The notes: a model not told the origin generated them from the sequence alone. Shown: positions 1 through 6,648, numbered from the stretch's first letter. The stretch: DNA of 7,740 nt from an uncultured Thermoplasmata archaeon (GCA_946545675.1 CAMNNR010000058.1:1-7740), one strand, 5' to 3'. Numbers and translations are program-made.

Positions 1-112
1 CGACTCCTCCCTTTCCGGAAATGACGATGATGACGTGTTTGATGTTCTCGAGGGTGTGGAGACGCCTGGTCTCCTCCTCGATCTCTTCACCAGTGAACAT
101 GGGTTTGCTCAT
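1..112 (-). CDS. Mrp/NBP35-family P-loop ATPase (iron-sulfur cluster carrier), N-terminal fragment
   Basis: Only the first 37 codons are inside the window; the frame is open to the left edge. The translation begins MSKPMFTGEEIEEE and reaches HVIIVISGKGGV followed by G at the edge. That is the start of the deviant Walker A loop (GKGGVGK) of the Mrp/ApbC/NBP35 branch of the MinD/ParA ATPases. These cytosolic proteins bind and transfer Fe-S clusters. The ATG at 112-110 is supported by an AGGAG Shine-Dalgarno sequence 8 nt upstream. About 25 charged residues precede the first beta strand, and they contain none of the N-terminal cysteines of eukaryotic NBP35, as is usual for archaeal homologues. 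The gene diverges from the VOC and iron-sulfur flavoprotein pair. Other SIMIBI ATPases with the same loop (MinD, ArsA, NifH-like) cannot be fully excluded from such a short fragment. Confidence 0.8.
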   Translation of the reverse strand, partial: MSKPMFTGEEIEEETRRLHTLENIKHVIIVISGKGGV

Positions 113-120
113 TTACGATT

Positions 121-156
121 CTCCTGTGGCACGAGATGAATCCAAGGGATAAAGGC
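121..156 (-). promoter_or_regulatory. Promoter and Shine-Dalgarno of the Mrp-like gene
   Basis: On the minus strand a CTTTATC TATA-like element is centred near 152, which predicts a transcript start near 126. The AGGAG sequence at 125-121 then lies at the extreme 5' end of the message, 8 nt before the ATG at 112. This is the only clear Shine-Dalgarno-led gene in the window. The promoter is inferred from sequence alone. Confidence 0.45.
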
Positions 157-207
157 ATTATGGGGATTCCGAAGAATATCTCCGATTGTTAACTCCGGGC
201 GCGAACG

Positions 208-214
208 TTTTAGA
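208..214 (+). promoter_or_regulatory. TATA-like element for the VOC gene (leaderless geometry)
   Basis: TTTTAGA is centred near 211, exactly 26 nt before the ATG at 237. An archaeal TATA box sits about 26 nt upstream of the transcript start, so the message would begin at or next to the start codon. No Shine-Dalgarno sequence precedes 237, which fits a leaderless mRNA. Inference from spacing. Confidence 0.4.
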
Positions 215-236
215 TTCGGAACGGTATGCTGGGATT

Positions 237-650
237 ATGCCTATAGGAGATCCGCATGGCGGTAACTTCACGTACACCGAAGAGGGGCTGCCGGAGACCA
301 TTTTCATGTCCAGCGTACCGTCGAAGGACCCTCTGAGAGCCGTCGCATTCTACCGCGACACCCTGATGATGAAGGTCCTGTATTCGGGTCCGGACGAGGC
401 TGTGGTGAGGCGGGGCAGCGCGAGCATCCGCATATTCCGTTCGGAGAACACCGGGATCGACACGGGCATATTCATCGGCGTGGAGGAACCTTACGACTTC
501 CACCGCAGGATGATCGACGAGGGGGTGAGGTTCAAGATGGATCCCAAGAGGCTCCCCATGGGTGTGGCCACCTCGTTCTTCGACGATGACAACAACGTGC
601 TTTACGTGATCGAGACCGGGGCTGTCCCAGTCGAAGAGCATAAATCGTGA
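237..650 (+). CDS. VOC superfamily (glyoxalase/bleomycin-resistance fold) protein
   Basis: A 137-residue protein made of a single VOC module. A first beta strand (TIFMSSVPSKD, about 21-31) leads into the typical helix with AVAFYRDTLMMKVLYSG (35-51). Further strands follow at VVRRGSASIRIF (56-67), GIFIGVEEP (77-85) and the terminal VLYVIETG (121-128). VOC proteins are cytosolic metal-dependent isomerases, dioxygenases, epimerases or ligand binders. The His usually found in the first strand is absent here (Ser/Met instead), while the late Glu (E126 in VIE) is kept, so metal binding and catalysis are uncertain. An upstream TTG at 186 is in frame, but ATG 237 is preferred because a TATA-like element lies 26 nt before it and the residues between are not VOC-like. 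The flavoprotein gene follows 18 nt downstream and is probably co-transcribed. The substrate is unknown. Confidence 0.8.
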   Translation: MPIGDPHGGNFTYTEEGLPETIFMSSVPSKDPLRAVAFYRDTLMMKVLYSGPDEAVVRRGSASIRIFRSENTGIDTGIFIGVEEPYDFHRRMIDEGVRFKMDPKRLPMGVATSFFDDDNNVLYVIETGAVPVEEHKS

Positions 651-668
651 GTGGGGGTTGTACCGGAT

Positions 669-1235
669 ATGAGGGCCCTTATTCTCAACGGAAGCGCACG
701 TCCCATCGGCAGTACCGGCAACATCGTCGGCGATATGGTCGAGGAGATGGAGAAGAACGGAATCGAGACGCTCCACGTCGCGCTCTACGAGTATCACTTC
801 ACGCCCTGCAATGCCTGCAACACCTGCGAGATGAGGGGTGATGGGAGATGCATGGACGAGGCTGACGGGACCAACGAGATCCTGGAAGTCATGAGGGAAG
901 CCGATCTGATCATCCTCGCCGCTCCCGGTTATGCGGGCGGAGTTCCAGGGGTTATGAAGTTATTCCTGGAGAAGGCCGCACTGGTCCTCTGCAAAGGCGA
1001 CAGGGGTCTCCGCGGCAAGTACGGGGCGGTGGTGTCCGTCGCACAGCATGACGGTGCCGACGCGGCATACAACGAGATGGTCTACTGGATGCTCCATAAC
1101 GAGATGTACGTCATCGGCAGTTATCCTCTCACCTCATTCAAGACCGGTTTCGACGATTACCGCAAGGATGTCCTTGGAATGAAAGGTCTCAAGAACCTCC
1201 TGGCGAACATAACAGAGCTCGCCGAGAAGGAATGA
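669..1235 (+). CDS. Iron-sulfur flavoprotein (Isf family), NADPH-dependent FMN reductase fold
   Basis: A 188-residue cytosolic flavodoxin-like protein. The N-terminal ALILNGSARPIGSTGNIV (3-20) is the phosphate-binding loop for FMN. The compact motif C47-x2-C50-x2-C53-x7-C61 matches the CX2CX2CX4-7C signature of Methanosarcina Isf, whose cysteines bind a [4Fe-4S] cluster. LIILAAPGYAGGVPGVMKLFLEK (about 79-101) is the second conserved flavin-site block, where the family usually has P-x-Y-x-G. Isf proteins transfer electrons from ferredoxin to small acceptors, and some members reduce O2 or H2O2; the partner here is not shown. ATG 669 starts directly at the family's usual N-terminus. GTG 651 would add six non-conserved residues (MGVVPD). 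The gene follows the VOC gene closely and ends before a hairpin plus T-run. Isf beside an Fe-S carrier gene is a sensible pairing. Confidence 0.88.
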   Translation: MRALILNGSARPIGSTGNIVGDMVEEMEKNGIETLHVALYEYHFTPCNACNTCEMRGDGRCMDEADGTNEILEVMREADLIILAAPGYAGGVPGVMKLFLEKAALVLCKGDRGLRGKYGAVVSVAQHDGADAAYNEMVYWMLHNEMYVIGSYPLTSFKTGFDDYRKDVLGMKGLKNLLANITELAEKE

Positions 1236-1237
1236 TC

Positions 1238-1258
1238 GGGCCTTACGGCCCTGGTTTT
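1238..1258 (+). terminator. Hairpin plus T-run ending the VOC-Isf transcript
   Basis: GGGCC (1238-1242) and GGCCC (1247-1251) form a 5-bp all-GC stem with loop TTAC, followed by TGGTTTT. It starts 2 nt after the Isf stop codon, in the 29-bp gap between convergent genes. It may also block read-through from the minus-strand gene ending at 1265, though there the stem is not followed by a T-run. Confidence 0.55.
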
Positions 1259-1264
1259 ACAGTT

Positions 1265-1981
1265 TCAGATGAAGAAGAAGCCGCAGCCCTCGGCCACGCA
1301 GGCCTTGGCGATCATCCCGAGCCTCTCCACGGGCCCGGAGTAACGGTGTGCGGCCATCTTGCCCTCGTTGATGAGAACGGGTGCGAGGACCTCTGCCTCC
1401 CTGAGGAGTTCCTTGGCGTCCTCGGCGGTGTATTTCTTACCGCTCCTGGAAGCCTCGACAGCCTCGGCCACGATGGGGCATCCGTATTTCTCCGCTATGG
1501 CGGGAAGTCCGGAGGTCTCGGGTCCGAAGGTACCGATGCAGTCCTTGCCCTTGTTCCATGCGAGGGGACAGCTGGCACATGCAGCATCCATCTCGTCGAA
1601 GGTGAGATTGTCCCAGGCGTTGATACGGTCCGATTCGCTGCAGTTGGCGAGGACCTTCTCCTTGTCGGCATCGTTCAGTTTGGTGAGGTCCACCCATCCG
1701 TTGGGGAGCTTCTTCACGTAGGGCTTGAGTGTTGCGGCATCGTCTTCGTTCTTGATCTTCTCGAAGAGGTAGAACGCGTTCTTCTCGCTGAACCTGTTCC
1801 TCTTCTTGAAGGCCTCGAAGTCAGGGAATGCCTTCTGTGCGTCCTCGATGGTGACGATCTCATCGTACTCCTGCAAATCGGTGAAGTCGTCCTTCTTTAC
1901 CATGACCTTTACGAGCTGGAGCTTGAGCGCCTTGCAAGGAGCGTTCTTGGATTCCATCTCGCATACCGCGATATCGACCAT
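1265..1981 (-). CDS. Conserved-looking cysteine-rich protein of unknown function
   Basis: A 238-residue protein that I do not recognise. It has nine cysteines: C7, C16, C114, C135, C138, C148, C168, C228 and C233. The central C135-x2-C138-x9-C148-x19-C168 group, around ACASCPLAWNKGKDCIG, looks like a possible zinc or Fe-S site. The C-terminal pair is C-x4-C just before the terminal GFFFI. There is no signal peptide or membrane segment. The middle part (about 30-120) is charged and mostly helical, and 183-228 is also helical. Even codon use and compositional match to its neighbours argue that it is real, not a shadow frame. ATG 1981 lies 26-27 nt downstream of a TATA-like element. The GGTGGAG just before it is only 1 nt from the ATG, too close to work as a Shine-Dalgarno, so a leaderless start is likely. 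It is monocistronic and convergent with the Isf gene. Function is not assignable. Confidence 0.75.
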   Translation of the reverse strand: MVDIAVCEMESKNAPCKALKLQLVKVMVKKDDFTDLQEYDEIVTIEDAQKAFPDFEAFKKRNRFSEKNAFYLFEKIKNEDDAATLKPYVKKLPNGWVDLTKLNDADKEKVLANCSESDRINAWDNLTFDEMDAACASCPLAWNKGKDCIGTFGPETSGLPAIAEKYGCPIVAEAVEASRSGKKYTAEDAKELLREAEVLAPVLINEGKMAAHRYSGPVERLGMIAKACVAEGCGFFFI

Positions 1982-2003
1982 GCTCCACCGTAATGACTAG
2001 CCC

Positions 2004-2012
2004 ATAATAAAA
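2004..2012 (-). promoter_or_regulatory. TATA-like element for the cysteine-rich protein gene
   Basis: On the minus strand TTTTATTAT is centred near 2008, 26-27 nt before the ATG at 1981. The predicted transcript start falls at about 1982, giving an essentially leaderless message. The same AT tract read on the plus strand could instead place a start near 2033 for the PUA gene. Direction is therefore inferred from the better spacing. Confidence 0.45.
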
Positions 2013-2039
2013 GCACGGTGTCCCAGATTCCGAAAAATG

Positions 2040-2046
2040 CTTTAAG
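2040..2046 (+). promoter_or_regulatory. TATA-like element for the PUA-HD operon
   Basis: CTTTAAG is centred near 2043, 26 nt before the ATG at 2069, and is preceded by purine-rich GAAAAAT, suitable as a BRE. The predicted start coincides with the start codon (leaderless). Sequence-based inference only. Confidence 0.45.
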
Positions 2047-2068
2047 TCAGGGAAGCCATAGATGTATA

Positions 2069-2560
2069 ATGGCTGACATTAGAATACGCAAGAGGAAGAG
2101 GCTCAGAAACAAGGAAGTCAAGGTTCTCGCAGAAGAGCTCGAGACGATTCTCGGAGTACCTGTCTTTTCCGACAGCGAGCCGGTCGACCGCGCGGAGAGC
2201 ACGGATTTCGACCTGATCATAGTCAACAACGACATCCTCGGTTTCATCAAGGACGAGAAGCCCTTCCTCACCGTGAGGGGCGTCCTGAAGTACAAACCGG
2301 TCAACAGGTACGTCACCGTGGACATGGGTGCGGTCAAGTTCCTCACAAACGGTGCGGACTGCATGGGTCCTGGCATAGTGGATGCCGACGAGAACATCCA
2401 GGAAGGGGACTTCGTCTGGATCAGGGACATGAACAACAAGGTCCCTCTGGCCGTCGGACAGTCCCTCCGCTCAGGAGCGGACCTGAAGGCAAAGAAGGCC
2501 GGAAAGGCCATCCTCTCCCTGAACAACGTGGGAGACAAACTCTGGAAGGCCGGTGAGTGA
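2069..2560 (+). CDS. PUA-domain RNA-binding protein, archaeal MCT-1/Tma20-like
   Basis: A 163-residue cytosolic protein of the archaeal predicted RNA-binding family related to eukaryotic MCT-1/Tma20 and the N-terminus of eIF2D. A basic N-terminus (IRIRKRKRLRNKE, 4-16) precedes an alpha/beta domain (17-75). The C-terminal PUA domain (about 80-157) carries the hallmark stretch VDMGAVKFLTNGADCMGPGIV (84-104), then EGDFVWIRD and PLAVGQSL. Eukaryotic relatives act on post-termination 40S ribosomes and in re-initiation. The archaeal role is inferred to be ribosome or tRNA binding. The start is placed at ATG 2069, not an upstream in-frame codon at 2018, because the family begins with the basic segment and a TATA-like box lies 26 nt before it. 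The end overlaps the HD gene by 8 bp, implying translational coupling. Confidence 0.88.
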   Translation: MADIRIRKRKRLRNKEVKVLAEELETILGVPVFSDSEPVDRAESTDFDLIIVNNDILGFIKDEKPFLTVRGVLKYKPVNRYVTVDMGAVKFLTNGADCMGPGIVDADENIQEGDFVWIRDMNNKVPLAVGQSLRSGADLKAKKAGKAILSLNNVGDKLWKAGE

Positions 2561-3869
2561 TTTGGTAGGGGCGAAGACCATACACGACCCTGTCCACGGG
2601 AGTATCAGGGTCGACGGACTGTTCCTCGATCTCCTGGACAGGCACGAGATGCAGAGACTCCGTGGGGTCAAGCAGCTCGGCGCAGCCAACCTGGTCTTCC
2701 CCGGCGCCAACCACACGCGTTTCGAACACTGCCTCGGTGCATACCATCTCGCAGGCGGGATGGCCGAGGCCATCGGTCTCTCGGAGGACGACTCCCTGGC
2801 CGTCCGTACGGCAGGACTTCTCCACGACATCTGCCACGCGCCGTACTCCCACACGCTGGAATCGATAATGGAGGAGGTCACCGGGCAGGACCATATGGAA
2901 CTGGCCCGCAACCTCATCATGGGTAACATCAAGACCTTCCCTGACCGCGATGCCGACCTGTTCGACGGACAGGAGACCATGGCGGAGATAATCAGGGAGG
3001 CGGGAGTGGACCCGGTGCAGGTGTGTGACCTCATCGCCTACCCCGAGACGACTTCCCGCGAGTCGCTGGATTTCGTGCCCGGCAAGGACGATCATTTCCC
3101 TTCCAAGGATTATATCCATCAGATCATCCACGGCCCCGTGGACTGCGACCAGATGGACTACCTCCTGAGGGACGCCCATTACACCGGGGTGGTACTGGGA
3201 CAGTTCGATATCGACCGCATCCTGTCCAAGCTCAGGGTGGTCAACGACCGCATCTGCATCGACAAAGGCGCGGCACCGGCCACCGAAGGCCTCATGGTCT
3301 CACGTTCGCTGATGTATTCCTCGGTGTATTTCCATCCGACCGTGAGGATACTCAACCGCATGATCACGAAAGCGGTACTGGCTTCGGGTCTCGACCTCGG
3401 GGAGATGTACCTCTGGAACGATTCCGACCTTGCCCATTCCCTGTACGGGTGCGGAGGGGTCTCCTCCAAGCTCATGCGTCTGGTGAACAACCGTCTTTTC
3501 TACCATCAGGTGGTACTCGTCTCCAACGACGAGACCACAGAGGAACTCGCGCAGTTCCTAGCCAAACACGAATCCCTCGAAGGGCGCAGACTGCTGGAGT
3601 CCCAGATATCCGAAAAAGCGGGAATCGACGAATCGGAAGTGTGCGTCGAGATGCCCCCGGAGTCGAACTTCAAATCCACTCTGAAAATAGGCAAGACCGA
3701 CGTCTCCATAGTCAACAGTGAAGGGAAGATCAGGTCGCTCACCAAGACCTCCCCCATCGCCAAGGCCCTGCAGGCCAGGAACTCGTTCGGTTGGTCCCTC
3801 GTAGTAGGGTGTCCCGCAGAGCACAGGGATGCCGTCATCAAGGCGACATCCAAGGTCCTGGGTATCTGA
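2553..3869 (+). CDS. HD-domain phosphohydrolase (COG1078 type, dNTPase-like)
   Basis: A 438-residue cytosolic protein. The N-terminal IHDPVHGSI (10-18) and QRLRGVKQLGAANLVFPGANHTRFEHCLG (34-62) are signatures of the COG1078 branch of HD hydrolases, the group that includes SAMHD1-like and bacterial dNTP triphosphohydrolases. The metal-binding residues are all present: H59, H91-D92 in LLHDICHAPYSH, and D199 in VDCDQMDYLLRD. The DRxDY form typical of the motif is DQMDY here. The likely reaction is hydrolysis of a nucleotide phosphate, perhaps dNTPs, but the substrate cannot be read from sequence. About 200 further residues form the family's C-terminal region with no motif I can name. The start is GTG 2553 within GTGAGTGA, which also contains the PUA stop. 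No better start exists before the conserved HDPVHG block. It ends 8 bp from the convergent RtcB stop. Confidence 0.9.
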   Translation: MSDLVGAKTIHDPVHGSIRVDGLFLDLLDRHEMQRLRGVKQLGAANLVFPGANHTRFEHCLGAYHLAGGMAEAIGLSEDDSLAVRTAGLLHDICHAPYSHTLESIMEEVTGQDHMELARNLIMGNIKTFPDRDADLFDGQETMAEIIREAGVDPVQVCDLIAYPETTSRESLDFVPGKDDHFPSKDYIHQIIHGPVDCDQMDYLLRDAHYTGVVLGQFDIDRILSKLRVVNDRICIDKGAAPATEGLMVSRSLMYSSVYFHPTVRILNRMITKAVLASGLDLGEMYLWNDSDLAHSLYGCGGVSSKLMRLVNNRLFYHQVVLVSNDETTEELAQFLAKHESLEGRRLLESQISEKAGIDESEVCVEMPPESNFKSTLKIGKTDVSIVNSEGKIRSLTKTSPIAKALQARNSFGWSLVVGCPAEHRDAVIKATSKVLGI

Positions 3870-3877
3870 TCCCGGGT

Positions 3878-5329
3878 TCAGCCTTTTACGACACCGATGG
3901 GTGTGAGCTTGGCTACCTTGCCGGTAAGTCCCGCGTTGCAGACGACCTCGATGATCTCGTTGACGTCCTTGTAAGCGTCGGGGGCTTCTTCGAGAAGACC
4001 GTTGTCGGAGCCGTTCCTTAGGTAGATACCCTCATCCGAGAGCCTCTTCTTGACCGCCTCGAGATTGAGGGATTCAATGGCGGTCTTGCGCGACATCTGT
4101 CTTCCCGCACCGTGGCAGGTGGAACCGAAGGTCTCCTGCATGGCCCCCTTCCTTCCCGCGAGGACATAGGTACCGGTGGACATATCGCCGGGAATGAGGA
4201 CTGGCTGTCCGTAGTCCCTGTATTTCATAGTGACCTCGGACCTGCCGGGGGCGAATGCACGGGTCGCACCCTTCCTGTGGACCAGCACATCGGTCTTGTG
4301 GCCGTCATAGTCGTGGGTCTCCATCTTGGCGATGTTGTGGGCCACATCGTAGACCACATCCATCCCCATGTTCTCCGCGGAGTCCCCGAGGACCTGTTCG
4401 AAGGATTCCCTGGTCCAGTGGGTGATCATCTGCCTGTTGGCCCAGGCGTAGTTGGCCCCGCAGCACATGGCACGGTAGTATTCCTCTCCGAGCCTGGAAG
4501 CTAGGGGTGCGCAGGCAAGCTGCCTGTCGGGGAGGTTCACAGCCTCCGTCTTAACGTAATGTTCCATCTTCTGGAGGTAATCCGTGGCGATCTGGTGTCC
4601 GCATCCGCGGGAACCGCAGTGCACCGTGATGGTGATCGCTCCCTTCTTCAGACCGTATGCCTTGGCGGTCCTCTCATCGAACACCTCGTCGACCACATCG
4701 AGTTCGAGGAAGTGGTTGCCTGAACCCAGGGAACCAAGTTCTGGGAGGCCCCTCTTGCGGGATTTCTCGCCCACTCCCGTCTGGTCCGCGTCCTTCATGT
4801 GTCCGCATTCCTCGGTGACAGCGAGGTCCTCCTCCCATCCGTATCCGTGTTCCACGGCCCACTCGGAACCCACATCGAGGATGTCTGAGAGATCCTTCTG
4901 GGTAACACGGGTGAGTCCTTTGGAACCGAGTCCGGAGGGGACGTTCCTGTAGAGGGTGTCCATGAGCTCCTTGACCTTCCCGTCGATGTCCTGGAGGGTG
5001 AGGTCGGTCTTGATCAGGCGGACTCCGCAGTTGATGTCGAATCCTATTCCGCCGGGGGAGATGGAACCCTGGTACGCGTCGACGGCGGCGACGCCTCCGA
5101 TGGGGAAACCGTATCCCCAGTGGATATCTGGCATGGCCATGGAATTGCCTACGATCCCGGGCATGCATGCGACGTTGGCTGCCTGCTGGGGGGAATTGTC
5201 CTCCAGGACGTGGGATATGAGGTTGTCGTTGGAGTAAATGATGGCATCGGTGTTCATTCCGGGGAGGTAGTCCCTGTCAATCCTCCACCTGTTGTCATCG
5301 ATTTTCTCTAGTTTGCCGTTCCATGCCAT
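3878..5329 (-). CDS. rtcB: RtcB tRNA-splicing ligase (3'-phosphate/5'-OH RNA ligase)
   Basis: A 483-residue GTP- and Mn2+-dependent RNA ligase that joins tRNA exons after intron removal by sealing 2',3'-cyclic phosphate or 3'-phosphate ends to 5'-OH ends. The active-site set is complete: D98 and C101 in GIGFDINCGVR, H206 in GSGNHFLEL, H237 in TVHCGSRGCGH, H331 in DVAHNIAKME and H406 in STCHGAGR. H406 corresponds to the histidine guanylylated in Pyrococcus RtcB (H404), and all ligands sit 2-3 residues from their Pyrococcus numbers. The start is ATG 5329 (MAWNGKLEKI), the usual archaeal N-terminus. A 27-residue upstream extension to 5410 is open but not family-like and crosses the promoter. No intein is present, unlike several archaeal RtcBs. 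The cofactor protein Archease is not encoded nearby. The gene diverges from ycaO and converges with the HD gene. Confidence 0.96.
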   Translation of the reverse strand: MAWNGKLEKIDDNRWRIDRDYLPGMNTDAIIYSNDNLISHVLEDNSPQQAANVACMPGIVGNSMAMPDIHWGYGFPIGGVAAVDAYQGSISPGGIGFDINCGVRLIKTDLTLQDIDGKVKELMDTLYRNVPSGLGSKGLTRVTQKDLSDILDVGSEWAVEHGYGWEEDLAVTEECGHMKDADQTGVGEKSRKRGLPELGSLGSGNHFLELDVVDEVFDERTAKAYGLKKGAITITVHCGSRGCGHQIATDYLQKMEHYVKTEAVNLPDRQLACAPLASRLGEEYYRAMCCGANYAWANRQMITHWTRESFEQVLGDSAENMGMDVVYDVAHNIAKMETHDYDGHKTDVLVHRKGATRAFAPGRSEVTMKYRDYGQPVLIPGDMSTGTYVLAGRKGAMQETFGSTCHGAGRQMSRKTAIESLNLEAVKKRLSDEGIYLRNGSDNGLLEEAPDAYKDVNEIIEVVCNAGLTGKVAKLTPIGVVKG

Positions 5330-5350
5330 ATCTGCCCTATCCCTTAGGGG

Positions 5351-5363
5351 AGTTAAAATTATT
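5351..5363 (-). promoter_or_regulatory. TATA-like element for rtcB
   Basis: On the minus strand AATAATTTTAACT is centred near 5357, about 28 nt before the ATG at 5329. The predicted start is within 1-3 nt of the ATG. No Shine-Dalgarno sequence is in position, so a leaderless or nearly leaderless mRNA is likely. Confidence 0.4.
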
Positions 5364-5378
5364 GCGTGTCTGCGTGAC

Positions 5379-5420
5379 TTTATTAACAATATCTTAGATT
5401 CTGGAACCAAAAACGGACGG
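5379..5420 (+). promoter_or_regulatory. Promoter and weak ribosome site of ycaO
   Basis: TTTATTAA (5379-5386) predicts a transcript start near 5408. GGACGG at 5415-5420, 7 nt before the ATG at 5428, could act as a weak Shine-Dalgarno within a leader of about 20 nt. Together with the rtcB element this makes the 98-bp gap a divergent promoter region. Confidence 0.4.
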
Positions 5421-5427
5421 TATCCGC

Positions 5428-6648
5428 ATGAGACTTAACCGCTGCCCCAAATGTTCGCCTGACACAGGAATACGTACGATTCCCCCCGAGGAGACCTTGA
5501 AGAGGGTCTTGCCCCTGCTCGAAGGCGCAGGCATGGGTATGCCTGAGAACATAACAGGGTGGGACAATCTGGGCATTCCAGTATTCTCCATAGACCGTGC
5601 GGAGACCGCTATCGGGAAGCCCAAATACTACAACGGCAAAGGCGTCACAGTTGAACAGGCCGAAGCCTCGGCAGTCATGGAATGCATCGAACGCTACAGC
5701 GCGGAGATGCGTGAATCCGACGAAGTCGTCGTTGGTACCTACGAGACAGCCAAAAGCGCGATGCTGGCAGTGGATCCCGCCGATCTCATCCTCCCCCTCA
5801 ACATCCTTGACATCTACCGCGACAAGGATATCGCATGGACCCAGGGATTCGAGATGTTCAGGGGTGAGCACATACTTGTGCCAGCATGTGCTGTTTACTA
5901 TCCATACTATCCCAAAGACGATCTCCAACTGTTCAGGTGGCACACCAACGGAATCGCTTCGGGAAACACCATGGAGGAGGCGATCCTGCACGCCCTTTTC
6001 GAGGATATCGAGAGGGATGCGTGGTCCATCGCCGAATACCAGGACAGGACTTATGCGGACATCCTAATCCGCGACAAGGATTCCGTCCCCGGGAAGCTGA
6101 TCCAGAAGTTCGAGGAGCAGGGTATCGAGGTACACCTCAAGGATCTCACCAACGACCTTGGCGTCCCCACTATCGGAGCAGCCGCAGACGACACCCGTAC
6201 CAAAGACCCAGAGCTTCTTACCATCGGTGTCGGTACTCATCTCAATCCGGAAATCGCAGCCATTCGTGCGATTACTGAGGTGGCGCAGAGCCGTACCACT
6301 CACAAGCACGGAATGAAGATCAATGCGCAGCTCCAGAAGACCTCCCGCGAACTCGGTTATCAGAAGATCAAGGAGATCAATCACATGTGGTACGGCCGCA
6401 ACGACACGCAGATCTATCTCGAGGATATGAAAGACCTCTCCACCCCGTATGTCCTCGACGACATCGAGATAGTCCTCGGAAAGCTCATGGAGTGCGGATT
6501 CGATAAGGTCATCGCCATGGACCTGACCCGTCCCGAGCTCGGGGTGCCGTCGGTAAGGATGATTGTGCCCGGTCTTGAGGTTTGGACCATGGATAATGAG
6601 AGGATGGGCCCCCGTCTGGAAGGTAGGTGGCCTCCGAGAAGGTCCTGA
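5428..6648 (+). CDS. ycaO: YcaO-family protein, methanogenesis marker 1 (McrA thioglycine formation)
   Basis: A 406-residue ATP-dependent cyclodehydratase-type enzyme. In Methanosarcina the YcaO-TfuA pair converts a glycine of McrA, the alpha subunit of methyl-coenzyme M reductase, to thioglycine. The YcaO ATP/Mg site is visible as E85-x2-E88-R89 (VMECIERYSAE), E192-x2-E195-R196 (FEDIERDAW) and E284-x2-Q287-x-R289 (TEVAQSRT). NGKGVTVEQAEASA (69-82) and VRMIVPGLEVW (376-386) match the methanogen marker group. The C-terminus lacks the PxPxP motif of azoline-forming YcaOs, as expected for this clade. A C6-x2-C9 pair at the N-terminus could bind metal. ATG 5428 is the first plausible start. No tfuA follows: within about 180 nt downstream comes a tRNA gene on the other strand. 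The sulfur-delivery partner must be encoded elsewhere or differ. Confidence 0.92.
   Translation: MRLNRCPKCSPDTGIRTIPPEETLKRVLPLLEGAGMGMPENITGWDNLGIPVFSIDRAETAIGKPKYYNGKGVTVEQAEASAVMECIERYSAEMRESDEVVVGTYETAKSAMLAVDPADLILPLNILDIYRDKDIAWTQGFEMFRGEHILVPACAVYYPYYPKDDLQLFRWHTNGIASGNTMEEAILHALFEDIERDAWSIAEYQDRTYADILIRDKDSVPGKLIQKFEEQGIEVHLKDLTNDLGVPTIGAAADDTRTKDPELLTIGVGTHLNPEIAAIRAITEVAQSRTTHKHGMKINAQLQKTSRELGYQKIKEINHMWYGRNDTQIYLEDMKDLSTPYVLDDIEIVLGKLMECGFDKVIAMDLTRPELGVPSVRMIVPGLEVWTMDNERMGPRLEGRWPPRRS

Noticed and set aside
186..236. A TTG start giving the VOC protein 17 more residues
   Set aside because: It is a rare start with no Shine-Dalgarno, and the added residues span the TATA-like element. 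ATG 237 fits the promoter spacing.
1232..1993. A 253-codon open frame on the plus strand, antisense to the Cys-rich protein
   Set aside because: It lies exactly opposite a gene with better start, promoter and composition. Its translation is Leu/Val/Gly-rich with no motif, typical of a GC-skewed shadow frame.
2421..3179. A 252-codon minus-strand open frame across the PUA and HD genes
   Set aside because: It overlaps two well-supported genes with recognisable motifs and has no family features of its own.
5330..5410. A 27-residue N-terminal extension of RtcB
   Set aside because: Archaeal RtcB normally begins at MxWxGKLEKI, matched by ATG 5329. The extension crosses the TATA element and is not family-like.
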